Of a stretch of 29,258 nucleotides of DNA, positions 7,997 through 15,648 are shown piece after piece. The position numbers were made by a program, and so were the translations under genes. Position 1 is the stretch's first letter. Each line of letters starts with the position of its first letter. The notes under the pieces are model-generated. The model ran no database searches and was not told the DNA's origin. It saw only the letters and a list, made by a program, of their open reading frames with translations. Origin of the DNA: CAZABC01 sp964483405 (lineage in GTDB: Bacteria; Chloroflexota; Limnocylindria; Limnocylindrales; CSP1-4); NCBI GenBank assembly GCA_964483405.1, contig CAZABC010000029.1, forward strand, positions 1 to 29,258, read 5' to 3'.

Positions 7997-8767
7997 CTAC
8001 AGCTCCTGGCGCCGGAACGACGTCCAGGCGAGCACCGCGCACCCGACGACGATCGCGATCGTGCCGAGGACCGCGGTCGCGAGCTCCTCGGGCCGCTCGA
8101 CCGGCCGGCCGGCCGCCAGGGCGAGCGCCCCCGGGTCGAGGCCGGTGGGGAGGAACCGGCCGACCCCCGGGATCGCCGAGACGAGCGACAGGCCGAGCAG
8201 GGCCGCGACCCCGATGCCGGCCGCCGCCGCGGCCGAGCGGGTGACGGTCGAGGCAAGGAAGGTGATCGACGCCCAGGCCATGAGGGCGAGCCAGATCAGA
8301 CCGGCGAGGGCGACCCAGCCGCCGACCGGGAGCGGCTCGAAGAGGACCGCGGTGTAGGCCCAGGCGACGGTGGCGGCGAGGGCCGTTCCGATCGCGAGGA
8401 CCGCCCCGAGCGCGATGAGCTTCGCGGCCAGGAAGGCCGCCCGCGTCGCCGGCTTCGTCAGGACGAACGCGGCCGTCCCACGGTCCTTCTCGGTGGCGAC
8501 CGAGCCCATCGCCAGGACGATCGCCGTCAGCGCCCCGAACTGGCCGAGGTTCTTCTGCAGCTGGAGGACCGCGTCGGCGACCGTCGGGTCCGGGGCCGGG
8601 ATCGTCATCTGGTCGCCGACGGCGAGCGCGATGATCTCGGGGAGGTAGCGCGCCGTCAGCGGCGAGATGATGCCGAGGATCAGGAACAGCCCGGCCACGA
8701 CCGGCAGCCGGCGGGTGCGCCAGCTCTCGAGGAGCTCCTTGCGGAGGAGGACGGCGAAGCCGGTCAT
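7997..8767 (-). CDS. ABC-2 type transporter permease (YxlG-like)
   Basis: This is a 256-residue hydrophobic protein. It opens with MTGFAVLLRKELLESWRTRR, the coupling-helix region typical of ABC-2 permeases, followed by about six membrane segments. A conserved cytosolic EKDRGTAAFVLTKP stretch lies between the second and third segments, as in the NatB/YxlG/GldF class. With the ATPase upstream it would form an exporter. The substrate is unknown; relatives export antibiotics, sodium or peptides. Its ATG overlaps the ATPase stop by four bases, so the two are translationally coupled. Confidence 0.83.
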   Translation of the reverse strand: MTGFAVLLRKELLESWRTRRLPVVAGLFLILGIISPLTARYLPEIIALAVGDQMTIPAPDPTVADAVLQLQKNLGQFGALTAIVLAMGSVATEKDRGTAAFVLTKPATRAAFLAAKLIALGAVLAIGTALAATVAWAYTAVLFEPLPVGGWVALAGLIWLALMAWASITFLASTVTRSAAAAAGIGVAALLGLSLVSAIPGVGRFLPTGLDPGALALAAGRPVERPEELATAVLGTIAIVVGCAVLAWTSFRRQEL

Positions 8768-10095
8768 CGCCCGGCCTCCGGACCGTCGCCCCGGCCGACG
8801 AGCCGGAGGAAGACGTCCTCGAGCGTCGGGCGGACCCGCTCGAAGCCGGCCAGCGCGACCCCCGCCTCGACGACGGCCGGCAGGAGCTCGCGACCCGCCC
8901 GCCCGGGATCCGACACGGTGACCCGCAGAAAGCCGTGCTCGCGGCGCACGTCGGTCGTCCAGTCGGCCCCGCGGATCCGCTCCGCGAGCGCATCGACGGC
9001 CGGGTCCTGGCCTGGCTCGGGGTCGAGCCGGTAGACCGGCAGGGCGTACCGCTCGAGGAGGGCGTCGAGGGGCCCCTCGGTGACCAGCCGGCCGTGGTCG
9101 AGGATGGCGATCCGATCGCAGACGCGCTCGACGTCGGACAGCACGTGGGTCGAGAAGAGCACGGTGCAGCTGGAGCGCAGCTCGGCGATGAGGGCCAGCA
9201 GGTCCCGGCGACCCTCCGGGTCGAGCGAGCTGACCGGCTCGTCGAGGACGAGCAGGCGGGGCCGGGCCACGAGCGCCTGGGCGAGCCCGAGCCGCTGGCG
9301 CATGCCGCCCGAGTACGTGGCGACCCGCCGGTCGAGCGCATCGGCGAGACCGACCCGCTCGAGCGTCTCGGCGGCCGCGGACCGGAGCGCCTCCCCGTCG
9401 AGCCCGTGGAGCCGGCCGACCATCTCGACGAGCTCCCGGCCGGTCATCCAGCCGTAGTAGCGCGGGTCCTGGTCGAGGAACCCGATCCGGCTCGCGAGCC
9501 GGGGTCCGTCACCGTCGAGCGGGACGCCGGCGACCGTCGCCGAGCCGCCCGTCGGCCGCGACAGGCCGACGAGCATCCGGAGCGTCGTCGTCTTGCCGGC
9601 GCCGTTGGGGCCGAGCAGGCCGAAGACCGATCCCTCCGGGACGTCGAGGTCGAGCCGGTCGAGGGCGAGGACGCCGTCAGTGCCGCCGTACCGCTTCGAG
9701 AGGCCCCGGCAGGTGACCGCGGGCGGGCCCGGCGGGAGCGCAGCCGGCGCCGTCGCCGCTTCGGCCGGCATCCCGGCCGCCTCGGCCGGCACGTCGGCCG
9801 ACGACCCTCCGACGGCCGCTCGCGCCGCGCCGGCGGCACCGGCGGCGGGCCCTTCGCCGGGCTCCGGCCGGCCGGCCGGCGGCGGAGCGCCGGCCTCCTC
9901 GCGACCGATGAGGAAGTAGAGGATCGCCCCGAAGCTCGAGACGAACAGGATGATCAGCGCCCACATCACCCGGCTCTCACCACGGACCCGCCGACCGGGC
10001 CGCGTGAGGTCCCTCAGGGCGAGGATGATCAACCCGACCTGGACCACGACGACCGGTACCAGGAGCAGGAGGAGCGTCGGGTCGAGCTCGTTCAT
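8764..10095 (-). CDS. ABC exporter ATPase with N-terminal YxlE-like (PLDc_N) membrane domain
   Basis: This 443-residue protein is a fusion. Residues 8-66 contain two membrane helices separated by a basic loop, with the W-A-L-I-I...FGAILYFLIGR pattern of the PLDc_N family. Residues 67-125 are an Ala/Pro/Gly linker. Residues 126-443 are a full ABC ATPase with Walker A GPNGAGKT (162-169), the signature YSGGMRQR, Walker B LLVLDEP and the H-loop STHVL, plus a C-terminal extension of the CcmA/NatA kind. In Bacillus the sigma-Y operon encodes these as separate neighbours: YxlE (PLDc_N), YxlF (ATPase) and YxlG (permease). Here the first two are one chain and the permease follows directly. The start ATG 10095 is chosen because it opens the membrane domain and follows a -10 element; the longer frame upstream lacks plausible protein features. 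Confidence 0.87.
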   Translation of the reverse strand: MNELDPTLLLLLVPVVVVQVGLIILALRDLTRPGRRVRGESRVMWALIILFVSSFGAILYFLIGREEAGAPPPAGRPEPGEGPAAGAAGAARAAVGGSSADVPAEAAGMPAEAATAPAALPPGPPAVTCRGLSKRYGGTDGVLALDRLDLDVPEGSVFGLLGPNGAGKTTTLRMLVGLSRPTGGSATVAGVPLDGDGPRLASRIGFLDQDPRYYGWMTGRELVEMVGRLHGLDGEALRSAAAETLERVGLADALDRRVATYSGGMRQRLGLAQALVARPRLLVLDEPVSSLDPEGRRDLLALIAELRSSCTVLFSTHVLSDVERVCDRIAILDHGRLVTEGPLDALLERYALPVYRLDPEPGQDPAVDALAERIRGADWTTDVRREHGFLRVTVSDPGRAGRELLPAVVEAGVALAGFERVRPTLEDVFLRLVGRGDGPEAGR

Positions 10096-10105
10096 CGGCC
10101 CGCCC

Positions 10106-10111
10106 AGCCTA
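10106..10111 (-). promoter_or_regulatory. -10 element of the ABC exporter operon
   Basis: On the minus strand TAGGCT ends ten bases before the ATG at 10095, leaving room for a leader of at most a few bases. It matches the GCTANNNT pattern seen upstream of other genes in this window. Confidence 0.35.
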
Positions 10112-10206
10112 GCGCGCCGGACCGCCGCGAGAGGGGCCGTTCGCCGATCCGCGACCGGGGCGTCCGGCTCGGCCGACCCGTGCGGATGGCCCGGGCCGGC
10201 CGCTGC

Positions 10207-10212
10207 TAGCAT
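10207..10212 (+). promoter_or_regulatory. -10 element of the FabL-like reductase and ribokinase
   Basis: GCTAGCAT contains the hexamer TAGCAT, 41 bases before the ATG at 10254. A GGAGA ribosome binding site (10241-10245) lies eight bases before that ATG, so this transcript has a normal leader. No clear -35 element is seen. Confidence 0.4.
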
Positions 10213-10253
10213 CGCCTCATACACCCCGCGACCCATCCCTGGAGACGACCCGC

Positions 10254-11075
10254 ATGACCGACACCCGCGAGCGCTGGGCGCTCATCCTCGGTGCCTCGAG
10301 CGGGATGGGCGAGGCGACCGCGATCGGGCTCGCCGACGCGGGGTACCACATCTGCGGGATCCACCTCGACTTCCGGGCCGGCCGGGCCCACGTCGAGGCG
10401 ATCAAGGCCCGGATCGCGGCGGCCGGCCGCGAGGCGGTCTTCCTCAACATGAACGCCGCCGACGACGAGCGCCGGGCCGAGGCGCTGGCGACGCTTCGCG
10501 AGACGTTCGAGGCGCGTCGCGCCATCGGCGCCGACCCGTACGTCCGGGTCGTCCTCCACTCGCTCGCCTTCGGCTCGCTCGTGCCGTTCATCGCCGACGA
10601 CCCGAAGGCGGGGGCGGACCGCAGGAAGATGCAGATGAGCCAGGACGTGATGGCGAACAGCCTCGTCTACTGGGTCCAGGACCTCTGGCACGGCGGGTTC
10701 CTCGGCCCTGGCTCGCGGATCTTCGCGATGACCTCGGAGGGCTCGAGCCGGGTCATCCCCTCGTACGGCGTCGTGTCCTCGGCGAAGGCCGCCCTCGAGT
10801 CGCACGTCCGCCAGCTCGCCATGGAGCTCGCCCGGCGGAAGTCCGGGATCACGGTCAACGCGATCCGGGCCGGCGTGACGCTCACCCCGGCGCTCATGAA
10901 GATCCCCGAGCACGACGAGATCATCGCCGCCGCGACGAGCCGCCACCCGGGCGGACGGATGACGACGGTCGACGACGTCGCGAACGCGATCGTCGCGCTG
11001 GCGGGGGACGGCACGGACTGGATCACCGGCGAGGTCATCGGCGTCGACGGCGGCGAGTTCATCACCGGGTCGTAG
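10254..11075 (+). CDS. Enoyl-ACP reductase-like SDR (FabL/FabI type)
   Basis: This 273-residue short-chain dehydrogenase has an N-terminal Rossmann motif GASSGMG (residues 14-20) and the FabI/FabL-type VVLHSLAFGS strand in place of the usual NNAG. The catalytic pair is Tyr171 and Lys178 with six residues between them (YGVVSSAK). That Tyr-x6-Lys spacing is the hallmark of enoyl-acyl carrier protein reductases, as opposed to Tyr-x3-Lys in ordinary SDRs. A C-terminal TGEVIGVDGG segment closes the NAD(P)-binding fold. The likely reaction is reduction of trans-2-enoyl-ACP in the last step of fatty-acid elongation, in the cytosol. The sequence resembles FabL more than FabI, but no assay-level distinction is possible. 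It has a good GGAGA ribosome binding site. The ribokinase gene follows 19 bases later. Confidence 0.82.
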   Translation: MTDTRERWALILGASSGMGEATAIGLADAGYHICGIHLDFRAGRAHVEAIKARIAAAGREAVFLNMNAADDERRAEALATLRETFEARRAIGADPYVRVVLHSLAFGSLVPFIADDPKAGADRRKMQMSQDVMANSLVYWVQDLWHGGFLGPGSRIFAMTSEGSSRVIPSYGVVSSAKAALESHVRQLAMELARRKSGITVNAIRAGVTLTPALMKIPEHDEIIAAATSRHPGGRMTTVDDVANAIVALAGDGTDWITGEVIGVDGGEFITGS

Positions 11076-11094
11076 GCAACGGAGGGATGGTCGG

Positions 11095-12216
11095 ATGAGC
11101 GGCCGCGTCATCGTCGTCGGGTCGGTCAACGTCGACCTCGTCATCCGGGCGGCCCGCCTGCCGACACCCGGCGAAACGGTCACCGGCGGCACCTTCGAGC
11201 GACACCACGGCGGCAAGGGTGGCAACCAGGCGGTCGCGGCGGCGCGTCTCGGCCGGCCGACCCTGTTCGTCGGCGCCGTCGGCGAGGACGCATTCGCAGG
11301 CGAGGCGCGCGCCGCGCTCGCGGCCGAGCACGTCGACGTGTCGCGGCTGATCCCGATCCCCGGAGCTTCGACGGGCGTGGCCCTCATCCTCGTCGACGAT
11401 CGCGCCGAGAACCTCATCGGCGTGGCCTCCGGCGCCAACGCCGACCTCGAGCCGGAGATGGTGGCCGAGGCGATCGGCCGGCTCGGCCCGCTCGACGGGG
11501 ACGTCGTCCTCGTCTGCAACGAGATCCCGTCCGACACCGTCCGCGAGGCGCTCCGGGTCGGCCGCGCCGCCGGGGCGGCGACCGTCCTCAACCCGGCCCC
11601 GGCGGGCGGGCTCGACGCGTCGATCCTCGCGCTCGCCGACGTCTTGACCCCGAACCGCAGCGAGCTCGCGATCCTGGTCGAGGGCCTGCTCGGCGAGTCG
11701 ATCGCCTCGAGCGCGCCGGACCCGGTCGCTGCGGCCGGTCGCCTCCTCCTCGCCCTCGCCCCGGTCGTCGGCGACGGCCCGATGCCGGCGATCGTCGTGA
11801 CGCTCGGTCCGAGCGGCGCCCGGATCGTCCGGGTCGTGTCGGACGCTCCCGACGCGGAGCCGGTCGGCGACGGCCGAACGACCGTCGTCGCGGTGCCGGC
11901 GCCGACCGTGGCCGCGGTCGACTCGACCGGTGCCGGCGACGCGTTCTGCGGTGCGCTCGCGGTCGCCCTGGCCGAGCGCCGCTCGCTCGAGGATGCCTGC
12001 CGGCGCGCGGTCGCCGCCGGCGCGCTCGCGACGACCGAGGTCGGTGCCCGCGAGGGGATGCCGAGCGCCGAGGTGCTCCGGCTCTTCCTCGGCGAGCCCG
12101 ATCCGCTGCCGCCGGTCGTCGCGGGGGGCGACGCCGCAGCCGAGGACCCGGCCGACGGGCGCGGGGAGTCGGTCCAGGCGGCAACGGCGCAACCGGGGGA
12201 CGCGCCGACCGCCTAG
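11095..12216 (+). CDS. rbsK: PfkB-family sugar kinase, ribokinase-like
   Basis: The start is typical of ribokinase: VVGSVNVDLVIRAARLPTPGETV (family signature 1 region), then GGKGGNQAVAAARLG, which binds the sugar hydroxyls. The C-terminal signature DSTGAGDAF carries the catalytic base Asp282. Ribokinase makes ribose 5-phosphate from ribose and ATP; related nucleoside or deoxyribose kinases share the motifs. At 373 residues it is about 60 longer than usual. The extra length lies in a loop near residues 195-265 and an Ala/Pro/Glu-rich tail after residue 335 without visible structure. GGAGGG (11081-11086) sits eight bases before ATG 11095. No ribose transporter is nearby. Confidence 0.83.
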   Translation: MSGRVIVVGSVNVDLVIRAARLPTPGETVTGGTFERHHGGKGGNQAVAAARLGRPTLFVGAVGEDAFAGEARAALAAEHVDVSRLIPIPGASTGVALILVDDRAENLIGVASGANADLEPEMVAEAIGRLGPLDGDVVLVCNEIPSDTVREALRVGRAAGAATVLNPAPAGGLDASILALADVLTPNRSELAILVEGLLGESIASSAPDPVAAAGRLLLALAPVVGDGPMPAIVVTLGPSGARIVRVVSDAPDAEPVGDGRTTVVAVPAPTVAAVDSTGAGDAFCGALAVALAERRSLEDACRRAVAAGALATTEVGAREGMPSAEVLRLFLGEPDPLPPVVAGGDAAAEDPADGRGESVQAATAQPGDAPTA

Positions 12217-12263
12217 CGGATGTGCCGCCGGCCCCCTGTCCGCATCGAGGCGCCGGTGCGCGC

Positions 12264-12279
12264 CGGGGTTTCAACCCCG
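12264..12279. terminator. Small hairpin after ribokinase
   Basis: CGGGGT and ACCCCG form a six-base-pair stem with a TTCA loop in the gap between the convergent ribokinase and metal-binding lipoprotein genes. It is short and lacks a U-tract; it probably acts with the larger hairpin next to it. Confidence 0.35.
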
Positions 12280-12284
12280 CCGCC

Positions 12285-12318
12285 GGACCTTCGGCGACGC
12301 GGGCCTCGCCGATGGTCC
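12285..12318. terminator. Bidirectional hairpin between ribokinase and znuA-like gene
   Basis: GGACC-T-TCGGCGA pairs with TCGCCGA-T-GGTCC across an eight-base loop (12298-12305). This gives twelve base pairs with one T/T mismatch. It is placed between two convergent stop codons and would terminate transcripts from both sides. No U-tract follows on either strand. Confidence 0.5.
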
Positions 12319-12344
12319 CGAGCCCGGCCCGCCGGGGAGCGCCG

Positions 12345-13307
12345 CTAGCGGAGCGCCTCGAGGATCCGCTCGGTGTCCCAGCGGATGATGCCGACGAACG
12401 TGTCGGCCGGCGCCTCGCCGAGGCTGTCGGTGTACAGGTCGCTGACGACCGTCGCGCCGGTCTCGTCGGCGATCGTCGTCACGAGCTCGGGGCTGAACTG
12501 CGCCTCGCTGAGGATCGCCCCGATGTCGTTCGCCCGGATGACGGCGATGAGGTCCGCGAGCGCCCCCGCGCTCGGGTCCTGGCCCGGCGCGTCGACGACC
12601 GTGTCGACGACCGTCAGCCCGTAGGCCCGCGCGTAGTACGGGAACGCGTCGTGGAACGACACGACGTTCCGATCGGCGGCCGGGATCGCCGCCAGCGAGT
12701 CGCGGACCCAGGCATCGAGCTCGGCGAGCTGGGCGCGGTAGGCGTCGCCGGCGGCGCGGTAGCCGGCGGCGCCGGCCGGGTCGGCGGTCGCGAGCGCGTC
12801 GACGATCCGCTCGACGTACTTCGCCGCGTACGCGACGTCCATCCAGAGGTGCGGGTTGACCGCCTCGCCCTCGTGACCGTCGTCTCCGCCCGCGATGTAC
12901 TCGACGCCCTCGAGATCCTCGCCGAGCGCGACCACGGTCGCCGTCGACCCGGCGTCGGCGACCAGGTCCCCGAGCCAGTCGTCGAGACCGAGGCCGTTCA
13001 TGACGATGACGTCCGCCTCGGCGACGCGGCGGATGTCGGACGGCGTCGGGTCGAAGGTGTGGACCTCGCCGCCCCTGGGGACGAGGCTCGACACCGCCAT
13101 GGCGGTGCCCCCGACGTTCGCGACGAGATCGGCGAGGACGGTCGTCGTGGCCACGACCCGGATCGCGCCAGGGTCGGGCGACGGGCCCGTCGCAGCCGGG
13201 GACGACCGGCCGACGCCCGAGCAGGCGGCGACGCCGAGCGCCACGACGACCGCGAGCGCCGCACCCCGCCACGCCCCGGGCCGGCTCAAGTGCGGCACTC
13301 CGGGCAC
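12345..13307 (-). CDS. znuA: Zinc/manganese ABC transporter binding lipoprotein
   Basis: This is a 320-residue cluster A-I metal-binding protein. The signal peptide ends in the lipobox VAAC with Cys29, so it is membrane-anchored outside. The four expected metal ligands are present: His in GGEVHTFDPTPSD, His in NPHLWMDV, Glu in LSEAQFSPE and Asp in VSDLYTDSL. A short acidic/His loop (GGDDGHEGE) precedes the second ligand, much shorter than the long His-rich loop of ZnuA, so zinc versus manganese is not settled. It is the last gene of the operon. Its GTG start at 13307 lies inside the end of the regulator gene (22-base overlap); GTG 13298 or TTG 13289 are alternatives that leave the signal peptide intact. 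Only a hairpin region follows. Confidence 0.88.
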   Translation of the reverse strand: MPGVPHLSRPGAWRGAALAVVVALGVAACSGVGRSSPAATGPSPDPGAIRVVATTTVLADLVANVGGTAMAVSSLVPRGGEVHTFDPTPSDIRRVAEADVIVMNGLGLDDWLGDLVADAGSTATVVALGEDLEGVEYIAGGDDGHEGEAVNPHLWMDVAYAAKYVERIVDALATADPAGAAGYRAAGDAYRAQLAELDAWVRDSLAAIPAADRNVVSFHDAFPYYARAYGLTVVDTVVDAPGQDPSAGALADLIAVIRANDIGAILSEAQFSPELVTTIADETGATVVSDLYTDSLGEAPADTFVGIIRWDTERILEALR

Positions 13308-13711
13308 GTCCCGAAGAGCTCGAGGCGATGGGCGTCGACCCGGTAGCCGGTCCGCCTGGCGACCTCGTCGACGACCTCGCGCATCCCGCAGCCCTCGACG
13401 TCGGTCGAGCGACCGCAGACGGTGCAGATGACGTGGTGGTGATGGCGGACCGGCTCGCAGCCGACGTAGGCGTGATCGCCGGTCGGCAGGTCGACCCGCT
13501 CGACGACCCCGAGCTCGGCGAACAGGTCGAGCGCCCGGAAGATCGTCGCCCGGCCGAGTCCGAGCCGACGCCCACGGGCGTCCTCGACGAGATCCGCGGC
13601 GGTGAAGTGCCCGTCCCGGCCGGCGATGAGGTCGGCGACCCGCCGGCGGGGCTCGGTCACCCGGTGCCCGGCGGCGTCGATGGCCCGGACGAGGGTCGCC
13701 GCGTCCGACAT
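13286..13711 (-). CDS. zur: Fur-family metalloregulator, probably Zur
   Basis: The 141-residue protein has the Fur architecture: a winged helix (residues 1-82, recognition region LGRATIFRALDLFAELGVV) and a metal-binding dimer domain with HHHHVICTVC. Structural zinc is held by two CxxC pairs, Cys96/Cys99 and Cys136/Cys139. Such proteins repress metal uptake genes when loaded with metal. Embedding between the permease and the binding-protein genes of a zinc/manganese importer points to Zur (or Mur) rather than Fur. A perfect Fur-family box overlaps the promoter of this same operon, implying autoregulation. ATG 13711 starts two bases after the permease stop; the long frame upstream of it is an antisense-type artefact without Fur features. 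Confidence 0.85.
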   Translation of the reverse strand: MSDAATLVRAIDAAGHRVTEPRRRVADLIAGRDGHFTAADLVEDARGRRLGLGRATIFRALDLFAELGVVERVDLPTGDHAYVGCEPVRHHHHVICTVCGRSTDVEGCGMREVVDEVARRTGYRVDAHRLELFGTCPECRT

Positions 13712-13713
13712 CG

Positions 13714-14574
13714 TCAGGCGGGCTCCGCGACCGTCGGCCGGCCGCGTCGCAGCGCGCCGAGCAGCCCGGTCCGGGGCCCGAGGGCGAGGACGACGAGGAA
13801 GACGAGCGTCTGGGTGATGACGATCGTCGCCCCGCTGGCCACGTCGAGCCAGAACGAGGCGTACAGGCCGGCGATCGCCGAGGCGATCCCGACCCCGACG
13901 GCGAGCAGCATCATCCGGCCGAACCGGACCGTGAGGAGCTGCGCCGTCGCCGCCGGCGTCACGAGCATCGCGACGACGAGGATGATCCCGACGGCCTGGA
14001 GGCTGATGACGATCGTCAGGGCGACGAGGGCGAGGAGGATCGACTCGATCCAGGACGTTCGGTAGCCGGACGCGCCAGCGCCGAGCGGATCGAAGGTCGC
14101 GTAGAGGAGCTCCTTCCACAGGAGGAGGACGATCGCCAGGACGACGAGCGAGAGGATCGCCAGGCCGACCAGGTCCTCGGGCGAGATGGCGAGGACGTTC
14201 CCGAACAGGAAGCTGAACAGGTCGGCGACGTAGCCGTCGATCGTGCTGAACAGGAAGATGCCGAGGGCGAACGTCCCCGCGAAGAGGACCCCGATCGCCG
14301 TGTCCTGGCGGATGTGCGCCCGACGGGTGACGACCCCGATCGCGAGCGCCGTCGCGACGGCGGCGATCCCCGCGCCGAGGTAGAACGGCGCGCCGATCAA
14401 GTAGGCCGCGACGATGCCGGGGAAGGCGGCGTGGCTGATCGCGTCGCCGATGAAGGCGATGCCCTTCAGGACGACGTACGTCCCGACGACGGCGCAGATG
14501 GCACCGACGATCGCCGACGCGGCGAGCGCGCGGACGAAGAAGCCGAGGCCGAGCGGCTCGAGGATGAGGTCCAT
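13714..14574 (-). CDS. znuB: Zinc/manganese ABC transporter permease
   Basis: This is a 286-residue ABC-3 family permease with eight or nine membrane segments. Family features are visible: VVLKGIAFIGDAISHAAFPG after the second segment, and DTAIGVLFAGTFALGIFLFS in the middle, near the EAA-like coupling loop. It forms the channel for the ATPase upstream and the binding lipoprotein downstream. Its ATG overlaps the ATPase stop by one base (TGATG), so the two proteins should be made in step. Confidence 0.9.
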   Translation of the reverse strand: MDLILEPLGLGFFVRALAASAIVGAICAVVGTYVVLKGIAFIGDAISHAAFPGIVAAYLIGAPFYLGAGIAAVATALAIGVVTRRAHIRQDTAIGVLFAGTFALGIFLFSTIDGYVADLFSFLFGNVLAISPEDLVGLAILSLVVLAIVLLLWKELLYATFDPLGAGASGYRTSWIESILLALVALTIVISLQAVGIILVVAMLVTPAATAQLLTVRFGRMMLLAVGVGIASAIAGLYASFWLDVASGATIVITQTLVFLVVLALGPRTGLLGALRRGRPTVAEPA

Positions 14575-15476
14575 CAGTGCCCGCCTCGGCCGCCTCCGTC
14601 GTCGTGGAAGTGGACCTCGCCGGGCGCCTCCTGGTCGTGGTGGTGGGCGTCGTCGAGGACGAGCTGGTGGCCCTCGAGGACGAGCAGGTGGCCGCCGTAG
14701 GTCCGGGCGAGGACAGTCGGGTCGAGGACGAGCTGGGCCAGCCCGTGGGCGGTGATGCGGCGGTTGATGGCGAGGACGTGACCGAATCGCTGGGCGACGA
14801 ACGCCAGGTCGTGGGTCGTCGCGATGACGGTCCGACCGCGCCGGGCCTCGCCCTCGAGGAGGTCCATCAGATCCTCCTGCGTCGTCGCGTCGATCCCGGT
14901 CACGGGCTCGTCGAGGAGGTACAGGTCCGGCTCGCCGACGAGCGCGCGGGCGAGGAAGACCCGGCGCCGCTGGCCGCCCGACAGCCGCCCGATCTGGGTG
15001 GTCGCGTGGCGGGTCATCCCGACCCGGCCGAGCGCGTCGGCGACCGCTCGCCGGTCCGCCGCACCGGCCCGCCGGATGGGGCCGAGGCGCGGGTAGCGAC
15101 CCATCATCACGACGTCGCCGACGGTCACCGGGAAGGACCAGTCGACGAGCTCGGCCTGGGGGACGTAGGCGATCCGGCGCGCCTGCTGGCCCGGCGGATG
15201 CCCGAGGACCTCGATCCGGCCGCTCCGCGGGGCGAGCAGCCCCGCGACGAGCTTGAGGAGGGTGCTCTTGCCGGCGCCGTTCGGGCCGACGACGGCGAGC
15301 AGCGTCCCCGGCTCGACCGCGAGGCTGATCCCTTCGAGGACGAGGCGCTCGTCGTAGCCGGCCGAGACGTCCGACAGCCAGACGTCGCTGTGGGCGTGGG
15401 CGTGGCCGGCGTCGACGGCGGCGCTGACGTCCGGCAGCCGGCGGCGGGGCGGGGAGGTGACGGATGATCCTGACAC
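14574..15476 (-). CDS. znuC: Zinc/manganese ABC transporter ATPase with His-rich ends
   Basis: The 300-residue ATPase has Walker A GPNGAGKS (64-71), the Q-loop YVPQAELVDWSFPVTVGDVVMMGRY typical of metal importers of this cluster, the signature LSGGQRRR, Walker B LYLLDEP and the H-loop TTHDL. It powers uptake through the adjoining permease. Both ends are unusual: GHAHAHSD at residues 24-31, and a tail of about 31 residues with HHHD and EVHFHDD clusters ending GGH. They could bind zinc at the membrane face. The open frame runs further upstream, but those residues overlap the promoter. GTG 15476 is preferred because the -10 ends ten bases before it; GTG 15482 would lie upstream of the predicted transcription start. 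Confidence 0.85.
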   Translation of the reverse strand: MSGSSVTSPPRRRLPDVSAAVDAGHAHAHSDVWLSDVSAGYDERLVLEGISLAVEPGTLLAVVGPNGAGKSTLLKLVAGLLAPRSGRIEVLGHPPGQQARRIAYVPQAELVDWSFPVTVGDVVMMGRYPRLGPIRRAGAADRRAVADALGRVGMTRHATTQIGRLSGGQRRRVFLARALVGEPDLYLLDEPVTGIDATTQEDLMDLLEGEARRGRTVIATTHDLAFVAQRFGHVLAINRRITAHGLAQLVLDPTVLARTYGGHLLVLEGHQLVLDDAHHHDQEAPGEVHFHDDGGGRGGH

Positions 15477-15485
15477 GGTCACGAC

Positions 15486-15514
15486 ATGATACTGAGTATC
15501 AGTAATGCGGTCAA
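15486..15514 (-). promoter_or_regulatory. Promoter of the znuCB-zur-znuA operon
   Basis: On the minus strand a -35 hexamer TTGACC (15514-15509) and a -10 hexamer TATCAT (15491-15486) are separated by exactly 17 bases, close to the sigma-70 consensus. Transcription would begin near 15479, three bases from the GTG at 15476, so the message is nearly leaderless. Confidence 0.75.
15487..15501. promoter_or_regulatory. Fur-family (Zur-type) operator, 7-1-7 palindrome
   Basis: TGATACTGAGTATCA is a perfect inverted repeat of seven bases around one central G. It shares the layout and the outer TGATA/TATCA bases of the Bacillus Fur box. A second, overlapping palindrome TACTGA-GTA-TCAGTA occupies 15490-15504. 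The sites cover the -10 hexamer and part of the spacer, where a bound repressor would exclude polymerase. A Fur-family gene is in the operon. Confidence 0.8.
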
Positions 15515-15585
15515 CATCGCCCGCGCCGCGACCGTCCACGGGCCGGTCGTCGACCCGTCCATCGGACGAGCCGGCCCGGCTCCGC

Positions 15586-15591
15586 TAGGAT
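15586..15591 (+). promoter_or_regulatory. -10 element of the DsbA-VKOR pair
   Basis: GCTAGGAT holds the hexamer TAGGAT. A weak CGGACG (-35-like, 15563-15568) lies 17 bases upstream. The first possible start of the following gene is 57 bases on. The TAG within it is also the in-frame stop that bounds the DsbA-like frame on its 5' side. Confidence 0.4.
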
Positions 15592-15635
15592 GGCGGCCGC
15601 GTCCCCGCTCGCGCCGCCACCACGCGGCCCCACTC

Positions 15636-15640
15636 GGAGG
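15636..15640 (+). promoter_or_regulatory. Ribosome binding site that supports the CTG start
   Basis: GGAGG is followed by eight bases and then CTG at 15649. It is a consensus Shine-Dalgarno at ideal spacing, with no other start codon within reach in the DsbA-like frame. Confidence 0.65.
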
Positions 15641-15648
15641 ATCCGACC

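Noticed and set aside
15477..15539. Longer N-terminus for the znuC ATPase (starts at 15539 or 15482)
   Set aside because: Those codons lie in the promoter and operator; the -10 hexamer and palindrome would be coding. GTG 15476 fits the predicted transcription start.
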